The notes under the pieces: model-generated
The model's database searches: none
What the model was told of the DNA's origin: nothing
Seen by the model: the letters and a program-made list of their open reading frames with translations, nothing else
DNA from: GCA-002722245 sp964230605
GTDB taxonomy: Bacteria; Bacteroidota; Bacteroidia; Flavobacteriales_C; GCA-002722245
Direction: 5' to 3'
Assembly: GCA_964230605.1 (NCBI GenBank)
Contig: CAXRIN010000066.1
Location: 1-7,543 of the forward strand
DNA: 7,543 nucleotides
Program-made: the position numbers and the translations under genes
In this document: piece after piece, positions 1 through 6,121 of the stretch
Layout: every line of letters begins with the position of its first letter
How positions within the stretch are numbered: the stretch's first letter is position 1

Positions 1-955
1 CTAACTCACCCCAGCCAATATTTTCTGGAGTGAACTCATCTTCATATTTACCTATACCTATTTCGCTGCTAAATGATAATTTTTTTGAATTATAATCTAC
101 ACTAGATGTTACAATGTGATTTGTTATTGATTTTAAAGCTAAAGTATCACTGAATGAAATTCTATTGTAGTTGTTTATAGCTGCTTTGAAAGACTTAAAT
201 TCTTTACTTAAAGCTCCTCCAAAAACATAATTTGGAATTGTGTTTTGATACATGTTTGTATTGGATATAAAGCTCGGGTTTAGGAAATTTGAACCAGTAT
301 TTTGAGCTCTTCCGTAAATTAGGTTTAGGTTTATTCGTTTTGGAAATTCACTGTCAATTATTATTCCTTGAATAGCCTGATTCGCCCATCTTGTATCTTG
401 GTTTATATTCCCTTCTTCATAATAATTGGAGTATCGATCGGCAACATTTCTTGTTTGCGGGTCCCAAGGATTTCTCTCAAACACACTAAAACGATTGTAT
501 CCATAAAAGGATCCAAATGTCAGTGGACTAATTTCGTGCCAGAATATACCGCCTGTTCTGATGTTTACTGATGTTTTTTTAGTTTTGAAACTTCCGTAAA
601 GGTTTATTCCTAATTGTAGACTTCTATAATAATCGAAGTTTCCGTTATTTTGATTCCAAACAACTAAATCTGTTCCGAAGGCAACTTTATTTGTGGGGTT
701 TCCACTAATGTTTAAAGTTAATTCTGGTAATTGAGATGCGTCTCCAATTAATATTGATCTCCCATTTATTGTTTGGGTATTTCCATTATCAGTTCGAATG
801 ATGTAGGGATCGTTAAAAATCCTATGTTGAGCATAAAATCTATAATTACCACTTATGTTGAAGTTTTGCAAAGGAGCATCCTTGATTTGTTTTTCTTCTT
901 GAGCAAAGGAGAAAAAACATGAGCAAATAAGATAAATAAGGGCATTTTGCTTCAT
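1..955 (-). CDS. Secreted, probable outer-membrane beta-barrel protein (partial, 3' end off the window)
   Basis: The frame is open from ATG at 955 to the left edge, giving 318 N-terminal residues and no stop. Residues 1-19 form a signal peptide (hydrophobic LIYLICSCFFSFAQ); cleavage is likely at the Q19/E20 area, and there is no proper lipobox before C11 or C13. The mature part alternates polar and aromatic/hydrophobic residues in short strands (NFNISGNYRFYAQ at 31-43, VAFGTDLVVW at 91-100, LQLGINLYGSF at 113-123, KTSVNIRTGGIFW at 127-139), as in outer-membrane barrels. A conserved-looking aromatic stretch (YGYNRFSVFERNPWDP) lies near 151-166. I do not recognise a named family. The start lies one base after the symporter stop, so the two genes are almost certainly co-transcribed and perhaps translationally coupled. 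A porin-like or substrate-binding barrel serving the symporter is an inference. A TonB-dependent receptor is less likely, because no plug domain or carboxypeptidase-like repeat follows the signal peptide. Confidence 0.8.
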   Translation of the reverse strand, partial: MKQNALIYLICSCFFSFAQEEKQIKDAPLQNFNISGNYRFYAQHRIFNDPYIIRTDNGNTQTINGRSILIGDASQLPELTLNISGNPTNKVAFGTDLVVWNQNNGNFDYYRSLQLGINLYGSFKTKKTSVNIRTGGIFWHEISPLTFGSFYGYNRFSVFERNPWDPQTRNVADRYSNYYEEGNINQDTRWANQAIQGIIIDSEFPKRINLNLIYGRAQNTGSNFLNPSFISNTNMYQNTIPNYVFGGALSKEFKSFKAAINNYNRISFSDTLALKSITNHIVTSSVDYNSKKLSFSSEIGIGKYEDEFTPENIGWGEL

Positions 956-956
956 T

Positions 957-2600
957 TTACCAAAGAGTTACATATATCAGAGTTAAAAGTGTAATAACAA
1001 AAATTGCAGCTATATTAAATGGTTTACTGGTTTTAAATAATTCTTTAGATAAAATGATACCATTTAAATCTGTTTTATTTTTATTGTCAATTCTTGAAAT
1101 GACTAACATTACTAAGACTGTTGCAAGAAAAGTAATTCCCATTTGATGCATAAATGGTAAGTCAGGAAAAATCCAATGGTCACTCCAACCTATTGGTGAA
1201 ACTTTAAAGAAAAGAGCAATTGGTATGGATATTAACGCCCCAATAACAGCTGAATTAGCACTTGTCTTTTTCCAAAATAATCCAAGCATAAAAATGGCTA
1301 ATATTCCAGGGCTAAATATACCAGTCCATTCTTGTATAAATTGAAAAGCTTGATCAATGTTTCCAAGTATCGGAGCAATTGATATAGCAATTATTATGGC
1401 AACTAGGCCTGATAATCGTCCTACTGAAATTAATTTTTTTTCAGAGGCCTTTTTATCAAATAGAGGTTTGTAAATGTCTAAAGTGAATATGGTAGACGTG
1501 CTATTAAGCATTGATGCTAGAGAAGAAACTATCGCGGCAGATAATGCTGCTACAATAAGGCCTTTAATTCCTGTTGGAATGAACGTTGAAATCAACCAAG
1601 GATAGGCTTTGTCGTTCATTATATCACCGTTACTTTTGGTGAAGGTCTCTGCGATTTCAGGGTTTTCTTTAAACAATACAAATGCCACTATTCCTGGGAT
1701 TATGACTATTAGAGGAATTAACATTTTTATAATTGCTGCAAACGCAATACCCTTTTGAGATTCGTTTAAGCTTTTAGCAGCCAGAGTTCTTTGAATTATA
1801 TATTGATTAAATCCCCAATAATACAAATTGGCAATCCACATACCTCCAACCAGAACAGCGATTCCAGGTAAATCAGAATAGCCATCTTCTCCTTTTTCTA
1901 AAATCATGTTGAATTTTTCTGGAGCTTTTTCAAACATGTATGCGAAACCATCTACTACACTTCCAGATTCTGTAAGGTTTTGTAAAGCAATTACTGTAGT
2001 TATACCTCCTCCTATTATTAGCAGGATAACCTGAATTACATCAGTCCAGGCAACAGAAGACAATCCACCCCAAATTGAATAGGCGGCAGAAAATAGTCCA
2101 AGCGCAATAATTGAGTTTAGAACTAGGTCACCATTTCCGTTACCCACAATTGTGTCTAAAGCGGTACCTCCTAAGTATAGAACAGAAGTTAAATTGACAA
2201 ATACAAATAGAAAAACCCAAAAGAAAGCAAGTACAGACTTTACTTTAGAATTGAACCTTTTTTCAAGAAATTCTGGAATTGTGAAAATATTCTTCTTAAT
2301 GAAAATGGGTAAAAAATATTTCCCAACGATGATTAAAGTCAAAGCAGCCATAAATTCATATGATGCTATAGCTAGGCCGATGGCAAAGCCGGAGCCAGAC
2401 ATTCCTATGAATTGTTCTGCAGATATGTTTGCGGCAATTAAGGATGCTCCAATTGCCCACCAAGGAAGAGATTTTCCTGCCAAGAAATAATCACTAGAAC
2501 TTTTACTTTGGCCAGTATTTCTTGACTTATAAAAACCTGTGCTCAATATTAAAATAGCATAAACAGTGATGATAATTATGTCGGTTGATTCAATGTTCAA
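957..2600 (-). CDS. Sodium/solute symporter of the SSS family, vSGLT-like (sodium/sugar cotransporter)
   Basis: This 547-residue, multi-helix inner-membrane protein closely resembles Vibrio parahaemolyticus vSGLT (about 543 residues), which couples inward Na+ movement to galactose uptake. Family landmarks recalled from vSGLT are present: DYFLAGKSLPWWAIGASL (37-54), AANISAEQFIGMSGSG (56-71), WIANLYYWGFNQYIIQRT (255-272), AAIVSSLASMLNST (355-368) and QAFQFIQEWTG (417-427). By alignment from memory, the sugar-site residues Q63, E82, N258, K292 and Q423, the gating Y261, and the Na+-site serines S359/S360 are kept; vSGLT S91 is Ala here (A85). A hexose-type substrate is therefore likely, but which sugar is open. 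The start is TTG at 2600: an in-frame TGA lies nine codons upstream, there is no nearby in-frame ATG, and the N-terminus then matches the family length. It forms an operon with the barrel gene, one base downstream. Confidence 0.93.
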   Translation of the reverse strand: MNIESTDIIIITVYAILILSTGFYKSRNTGQSKSSSDYFLAGKSLPWWAIGASLIAANISAEQFIGMSGSGFAIGLAIASYEFMAALTLIIVGKYFLPIFIKKNIFTIPEFLEKRFNSKVKSVLAFFWVFLFVFVNLTSVLYLGGTALDTIVGNGNGDLVLNSIIALGLFSAAYSIWGGLSSVAWTDVIQVILLIIGGGITTVIALQNLTESGSVVDGFAYMFEKAPEKFNMILEKGEDGYSDLPGIAVLVGGMWIANLYYWGFNQYIIQRTLAAKSLNESQKGIAFAAIIKMLIPLIVIIPGIVAFVLFKENPEIAETFTKSNGDIMNDKAYPWLISTFIPTGIKGLIVAALSAAIVSSLASMLNSTSTIFTLDIYKPLFDKKASEKKLISVGRLSGLVAIIIAISIAPILGNIDQAFQFIQEWTGIFSPGILAIFMLGLFWKKTSANSAVIGALISIPIALFFKVSPIGWSDHWIFPDLPFMHQMGITFLATVLVMLVISRIDNKNKTDLNGIILSKELFKTSKPFNIAAIFVITLLTLIYVTLW

Positions 2601-2794
2601 TATATCAGGTTTTGACTTGTTTACTCAGAAAGAATCAATTATGTTACTTTAAGATTTTGATTGAAACTTTATTCTTTAGGTCACGTACAATAAGACGGGC
2701 TTTACCCACTTGCTTTAATTTATTAATTTATTCACTAATTCACTTCCAGTAAAACAATCTTTTGTCTTGGGAGGAATTCTAAAACTTAAAAGAC

Positions 2795-3430
2795 ATGAAA
2801 TTATTTAAACTCTCTTTATTAGGTTTGTTTATGTCGCTGAACTCGATAGGACAAACTTTATCAATAGATGTTGAACTTTGTGATGCAAATCCTGAGTCTG
2901 TTAGAATGTTTGGACCCTGGTGGAGTTGGGATCCTAATGGAGGTCCTGTTGCCGAATCAAATGGGGATGGTACTTGGACGTTTACCTTTGATCCTGCTCC
3001 AAGCGCTGATATGGAATATCTAATTCTTGCTGATGGTGAAGCAGAAGGCTTAATAGGAAAAGGCGCTTGTGCACCAGTGACAGATGGTGCAACCTATGCT
3101 AATAGGATGTGGTACATGACAGATGGGAATAACGTTAGTATAACCTATGGACAATGTGAAGGTTGTTCAACAACTGGTGCATCGGAATTGAGTAACCAAA
3201 CTGTGAAATTTGATGTTTTTCCTAATCCTACCTCGGATGTTATTAACATATCTACAACACAAATCTTTAACAGATTCTCAATAGTAAATATTCTTGGTTC
3301 TGAAGTTTCCAGCTTTATTCCGAATAGTAGTAATTCATTCATAGACTTGAGTGAACTAAGTCCAGGAATATACTATCTGAATGGATTTACCAAAAACAAT
3401 AAATACACTCAACAAGTTATAGTTAAATAA
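2795..3430 (+). CDS. Small secreted protein: carbohydrate-binding-like module plus T9SS type A sorting domain
   Basis: The product has 211 residues. Residues 1-20 are a signal peptide (MKLFKLSLLGLFMSLNSIGQ), so export is via Sec. Residues about 24-108 form one compact module rich in W, G and D (RMFGPWWSWDPNGGPVAE at 37-54, NGDGTWTFTFDPAP at 56-69, ADMEYLILADG at 71-81, ANRMWY at 102-107). As I recall it, this pattern accompanies flavobacterial secreted glycosidases of the laminarinase/GH16 type. A CEGC hinge (121-124) leads to a type A T9SS sorting domain (about 137-211: FDVFPNPTSDVINIS, then LSPGIYYLNG and a basic end), which sends proteins across the outer membrane for release or anchoring. 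No catalytic domain is present, so this is a binding module without an enzyme. The gene is single, divergent from the symporter and followed by a terminator. A GGGAGG at 2769-2774 is about 20 bases before the ATG, too far for a normal ribosome site. The carbohydrate role is an inference. Confidence 0.85.
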   Translation: MKLFKLSLLGLFMSLNSIGQTLSIDVELCDANPESVRMFGPWWSWDPNGGPVAESNGDGTWTFTFDPAPSADMEYLILADGEAEGLIGKGACAPVTDGATYANRMWYMTDGNNVSITYGQCEGCSTTGASELSNQTVKFDVFPNPTSDVINISTTQIFNRFSIVNILGSEVSSFIPNSSNSFIDLSELSPGIYYLNGFTKNNKYTQQVIVK

Positions 3431-3444
3431 AATGTTTGATCTCA

Positions 3445-3474
3445 AAAGAAACAGCCTTAGTGGCTGTTTTTTTT
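3445..3474 (+). terminator. Intrinsic terminator after the T9SS type A protein
   Basis: AAACAGCC (3449-3456) pairs perfectly with GGCTGTTT (3462-3469) across the loop TTAGT. The stem can extend by a G-T pair and A-T pairs, and it runs directly into a T-tract ending at 3474. It lies 18 bases after the stop at 3430. This is a textbook rho-independent terminator for plus-strand transcription. It implies that the genes downstream of 3564 need their own promoter. Confidence 0.88.
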
Positions 3475-3484
3475 GTTTAAAAAA

Positions 3485-3503
3485 ATCACCTAAGTGAGGT
3501 GGT
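3485..3503. repeat. Second small hairpin just after the terminator
   Basis: CACCT (3487-3491) and AGGTG (3497-3501) form a 5-bp stem with the loop AAGTG. It extends by a T-G and an A-T pair at the base. No T-tract follows on the plus strand (GTAATTATAG), but an A-rich run precedes it, so read on the minus strand the hairpin is followed by T7. It could act as a weak minus-strand terminator or be incidental. No gene on the minus strand needs it here. Confidence 0.4.
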
Positions 3504-3563
3504 AATTATAGAGTTATAGTCTATTTATGTTGTTAAAATTATCTGCCTAAATCAAAAAAGTTT

Positions 3564-3722
3564 ATGAATACCATTCCTACTCTTGATTTGAGTGATTTTG
3601 TGAGTGGAGATGAAAATGCAAAAAGTTTGTTTGTTAAATCTTTAGGAGAAGCATATGAGTCAATTGGTTTTGTTACTGTCAAAAATCATGGGTATTTCGA
3701 TGTTAATCAGGTTAAATCATAA
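3564..3722 (+). pseudogene. Truncated N-terminal copy of the 2OG-Fe(II) oxygenase gene (52 codons)
   Basis: An ORF from ATG 3564 to TAA 3720-3722 encodes 52 residues starting MNTIPTLDLSDFVSGDENAK. Residues 4-46 match residues 9-51 of the oxygenase at 5153-6118 with only three substitutions (A43 to T, I44 to V and S50 to F in oxygenase numbering). At the DNA level, 3573-3702 matches 5177-5306 at 125 of 130 positions. After that the copy reads DVNQVKS and stops, so it lacks the whole catalytic jelly roll, including the iron and 2-oxoglutarate residues, and cannot be an oxygenase. It is best read as a gene fragment left by duplication or recombination. It keeps its own ATG, unlike that of the intact gene, and ends four bases before the next ORF, so it could still be translated as a leader peptide. 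Whether it is expressed cannot be told from sequence. Confidence 0.85.
3573..3702 (+). repeat. Direct repeat copy 1 (oxygenase N-terminal segment)
   Basis: This copy aligns without gaps to 5177-5306 at an offset of 1604 bases. The stretch 3579-3674 is identical (96 bp). The five mismatches are at 3578, 3675, 3678, 3692 and 3697, all near the ends. The two copies flank the type B sorting-domain gene and the PorP/SprF-like gene. Confidence 0.95.
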
Positions 3723-3726
3723 TCAA

Positions 3727-4071
3727 ATGTTTAAGTATCATTTTTTAATTCTTTTTTGGCTACTATTTTCATTTACTTCTCATGGGCAAACATTAGAGGA
3801 GTATTTTGAAGAATTACCCAGACAATTTTCACCTGGAGGTAATGGTGTGAACGATACTTGGGGGAAATATATCAATGATGTTGAAAAAGTAAACTTTAAA
3901 ATATATTCTCGGTGGGGAACTTTAATATTTGAGGGAGATAATAATACAACTTGGAATGGTTATACACTTAGTGGAGATCTTTGTCCGCAAGGTGTTTATA
4001 TATACATCTTTAACATAGTTAAAAATGGTGAAACAAAGATTTTTAAAGGTACTGTTGAAATTATTAAATAG
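3727..4071 (+). CDS. Minimal T9SS type B sorting-domain (CHU_C / gliding-motility C-terminal domain) protein
   Basis: The product has 114 residues. Residues 1-20 are a signal peptide (MFKYHFLILFWLLFSFTSHG, then QTL). Almost everything after residue 33 is a gliding-motility-associated C-terminal domain, the type B T9SS sorting signal: FSPGGNGVNDTW (34-45, the family's SPNGDGxND motif), VNFKIYSRWGTLIFE (55-69), TTWNG (74-78), CPQGVYIYIF (86-95) and KGTVEIIK (107-114). In this family the domain normally sits at the end of large adhesins or enzymes. Here only about a dozen residues (21-33) separate it from the signal peptide, so there is no passenger. I prefer ATG 3727 because an in-frame ATG at 3655 lies inside the oxygenase fragment and would put 24 residues ahead of the signal peptide. 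The next gene overlaps its 3' end and is PorP/SprF-like, the usual partner of type B cargo. It may be a deletion remnant or a genuine small surface protein. Confidence 0.82.
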   Translation: MFKYHFLILFWLLFSFTSHGQTLEEYFEELPRQFSPGGNGVNDTWGKYINDVEKVNFKIYSRWGTLIFEGDNNTTWNGYTLSGDLCPQGVYIYIFNIVKNGETKIFKGTVEIIK

Positions 4072-4965
4072 AAGATTCTGGATTCTATTTTTGTTATTGA
4101 ATACCCAGTTAAAATCTCAAGTTGGCCTGTTTTACGACGGCTTAAATGAAGACTGTTATCTAAATCCATCAAATACACTTTTAGAAAAGGAATCTACTAT
4201 CAAATTGAAATATCAAAATGATTATCCTGATATTGATGATTCTTTTAACCTCATTTATTTTGATATTGCTTATAAAACCTCGAAGTTGTGGTCTTTAAAT
4301 TTTCAATTATTGAATGACTATCAAACACGTAATCAAAATGAATTGAATTTAAGATTTGGTACAGGGAAGAGATTTGCGTATAAAACTTCCACCTAGATGC
4401 ATCAGTTTTATTTAATTACAATTCTTATCATGTAGTTATTGATCCTTCTAGTCAAGCTGTTGGTGAATTGGATTGGGGAGACTCAAATCAGAGAAATTGG
4501 GATTTACCTATTGGACTTAATCTTTCTTATTTGATAAATAGAAATGATTCATTAAATGAATCAAGTATTACAGCAGGTTATTTTAGATTAAATAATTTTG
4601 AACCCGATAATTCATCAATTGCGAGCGGATCAAGCAGAAAACCAATGATTCAGGGTTATTCCTTAGCTTTTAAGCGATACTATCAAATCGAAAAAAACAT
4701 ATTTAAAACGTCTGTATTTAGTACTTATCTGTTCTCAAGGATTTCTTGGATATATAACATAGGTGTTGAACAATTGTATCAAATCAATGAGAACAAAAAT
4801 CTTGCAATTGCTTTCAATTATTTTTCAAACGGAACTACAGGAATTTCATTCATTTTATCTGTTAAAAACATCGAAGTCAACCTTTCAAAAGGAATGAATA
4901 TCATATCAAATACTCAATACTTGAGTAATCCATATTCAGCTTTAGGCTTAAAATTGAAATTGTAA
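4025..4965 (+). pseudogene. PorP/SprF-like T9SS outer-membrane protein, split by a frameshift
   Basis: Two frames together encode one protein. The first runs from 4025 to TAG at 4394-4396, with a signal-like RRFWILFLLLNTQLKSQ, then CYLNPSNT and YPDIDDSFNLIYFDIAYKTS. The second is open from 4384 to the stop at 4963-4965 (FHLDASVLFNYNSYHVVIDP, LPIGLNLSYLINRND, PMIQGYSLAFKRYYQI, YNIGVEQLYQI, SNPYSALGLKLKL). Adding one A to the A4 run at 4382-4385 gives AYKNFHLDAS and a continuous protein of 313 residues, near the usual PorP/SprF length. The LNP motif after the signal peptide, the strand pattern and the position after a type B sorting-domain gene support the family; similarity is modest. SprF-like proteins help a matching cargo pass the T9SS. 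ATG 4025 overlaps the previous gene by 47 bases; TTG at 4055 gives a cleaner signal peptide (MKLLNRRFW) and a 17-base overlap. Sequencing error, true decay or slippage are all possible. Confidence 0.72.
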
Positions 4966-5131
4966 CAGTAAACTTGATAATTTTTTAAGCCTATGTCTGA
5001 TTTTCTTTTGCCTTTAGATGTGTCTTAAATGATAATTTGTGAATCCTATGAGAAATGCAATAAAACATAAACTTGTGAAAAACTTCATGAGGTGAAAAAA
5101 CTATTGCTTAGTAATGTTCTCTATGTTAGTG

Positions 5132-5139
5132 TAAATTTC
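5132..5139 (+). promoter_or_regulatory. Possible -7 promoter element before the oxygenase gene
   Basis: TAAATTTC differs by one base from the Bacteroidota sigma-factor -7 consensus TAnnTTTG and lies 13 bases before ATG 5153. The nearest upstream TTG (5104-5106) is 25 bases away, longer than the usual spacer of about 19-20, so the match is weak. The 187-base gap 4966-5152 has no clear terminator and no other convincing signal. Confidence 0.2.
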
Positions 5140-5152
5140 AAACCTGTTTAAA

Positions 5153-6118
5153 ATGTCTGATCAATTAATTGATGTTATTCCAACTCTTGATTTGAGTGAT
5201 TTTGTGAGTGGAGATGAAAATGCAAAAAGTTTGTTTGTTAAATCTTTAGGAGAAGCATATGAGTCAATTGGTTTTGTTGCTATCAAAAATCATGGTTATT
5301 CCGATGAAAGTCAGACAAGTTTATATGACGCAATAAAATCTTTTTATGCTCTTCCTGATGAGGTGAAGTTAAAATATGATGGAAGTCACACAGGTGGTCA
5401 ACGTGGATATACGGGAAAAGGTAAAGAGCATGCAGCGGGTAGGAATGTTGGAGATTTGAAAGAGTTTTACCATGTTGGGAAAGAGATTAGTGGGAGTGAA
5501 TCTGCACATTATCAAGCAAACATTTTCCCGTCTGAAATTCCTGCTTTCAAGGAGCAGACATTGTTAGCTTATTCTACACTTGAAGCAATAGGGAAGAAAA
5601 TGTTAAGTGCTATTGCGTTGTATTTAGATTTAGAAGAAAATCATTTTGACGATAAGGTTGATAGAGGAATTAGTATACTCCGTCCATTACATTATTTTCC
5701 AATTGAAAACCCAGATGAAGTTCCTCAAGGAGCGGTAAGAGCAGCTGAGCATGGAGATATTAATTTAATCACTTTATTAATGGGAGCTAGTGCTGAAGGT
5801 TTGCAAGTAAAAAGGAGAGATGGTAAATGGATTCCTATTACGGCGGTTAAAGATTGTTTAGTTGTTAACGTAGGAGATATGTTGCAGCGATATACAAATG
5901 GAAGACTGAAGTCAACAATTCATAGAGTAGTGAATCCGCCAAGGGAAAAAATGAAATCATCAAGATATTCTGTGCCGTTTTTCATGCATGCAAATCCTGA
6001 TATGGATTTAAGTTGTTTAGAGACTTGTGTTTCAGATGAAAATCCTAAGCAATTTGAAGATATTACAGCTGAAGGTTTCTTGATGCAGAGATTGAGAGAA
6101 ATAGGTTTGATAAAATAG
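5153..6118 (+). CDS. 2-oxoglutarate/Fe(II)-dependent oxygenase, isopenicillin N synthase-like family
   Basis: This is a 321-residue soluble, cytoplasmic enzyme with a length typical of the family. The N-terminal domain (about 8-105) carries IPTLDLSDF, AYESIGFVAIKNHG (35-48) and a family-typical FYALPDEVKLKY (64-75). The jelly-roll core holds the Fe(II) facial triad H200-x-D202 (AEHGDINLITLLMG) and H257 (STIHRVV), plus R271-x-S273 (RYSVPFF), which binds the 2-oxoglutarate carboxylate in most members. All catalytic residues are present, so it should be active; the substrate cannot be read from sequence. Members of this group hydroxylate, desaturate or cyclise small molecules, and true penicillin synthesis is unlikely because no peptide synthetase is nearby. 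ATG 5153 is chosen because IPTLDLS follows at the expected place. Codons 9-51 lie in the direct repeat shared with 3573-3702. It appears monocistronic and converges on the glycosyltransferase gene. Confidence 0.93.
   Translation: MSDQLIDVIPTLDLSDFVSGDENAKSLFVKSLGEAYESIGFVAIKNHGYSDESQTSLYDAIKSFYALPDEVKLKYDGSHTGGQRGYTGKGKEHAAGRNVGDLKEFYHVGKEISGSESAHYQANIFPSEIPAFKEQTLLAYSTLEAIGKKMLSAIALYLDLEENHFDDKVDRGISILRPLHYFPIENPDEVPQGAVRAAEHGDINLITLLMGASAEGLQVKRRDGKWIPITAVKDCLVVNVGDMLQRYTNGRLKSTIHRVVNPPREKMKSSRYSVPFFMHANPDMDLSCLETCVSDENPKQFEDITAEGFLMQRLREIGLIK
5177..5306 (+). repeat. Direct repeat copy 2, inside the intact oxygenase gene
   Basis: This is the partner of 3573-3702, in the same orientation and the same reading frame relative to the oxygenase. 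Within it, 5183-5278 is identical to copy 1. The intact gene continues past 5306 where copy 1 loses similarity (DESQTSLYD here, DVNQVKS then stop in copy 1). Confidence 0.95.
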
Positions 6119-6121
6119 TAT

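Noticed and set aside
368..571. Plus-strand 67-codon open frame
   Set aside because: It is antisense to the barrel gene, whose frame is open throughout with a convincing signal peptide and barrel pattern.
2152..2490. Plus-strand 112-codon open frame
   Set aside because: It is antisense to the strongly conserved core of the symporter and shows no recognisable protein features.
2769..2774. GGGAGG as a Shine-Dalgarno site for the gene at 2795
   Set aside because: It lies about 20 bases before the ATG, too far for normal ribosome binding, and this phylum usually does not depend on such sites.
3655..3726. Upstream ATG 3655 as the start of the type B sorting-domain protein
   Set aside because: It lies inside the oxygenase-derived repeat in another frame and adds 24 residues before a normal signal peptide. 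ATG 3727 gives a signal peptide at the very N-terminus.
4468..4965. A separate 165-residue gene starting at ATG 4468
   Set aside because: The same frame is open upstream from 4384 and continues the barrel pattern of the preceding ORF. There is no signal peptide at 4468, so it is the back half of the frameshifted PorP/SprF-like gene.
3564..5306. Insertion sequence or transposon carrying the T9SS pair
   Set aside because: No transposase, integrase, terminal inverted repeats or short target duplication could be seen. The 130-bp repeat is oxygenase coding sequence, not a transposon end.
5153..6118. True isopenicillin N synthase (beta-lactam biosynthesis)
   Set aside because: The fold and metal-binding residues match the broad family, but no peptide synthetase or other beta-lactam gene is nearby, so only the family-level call is supported.
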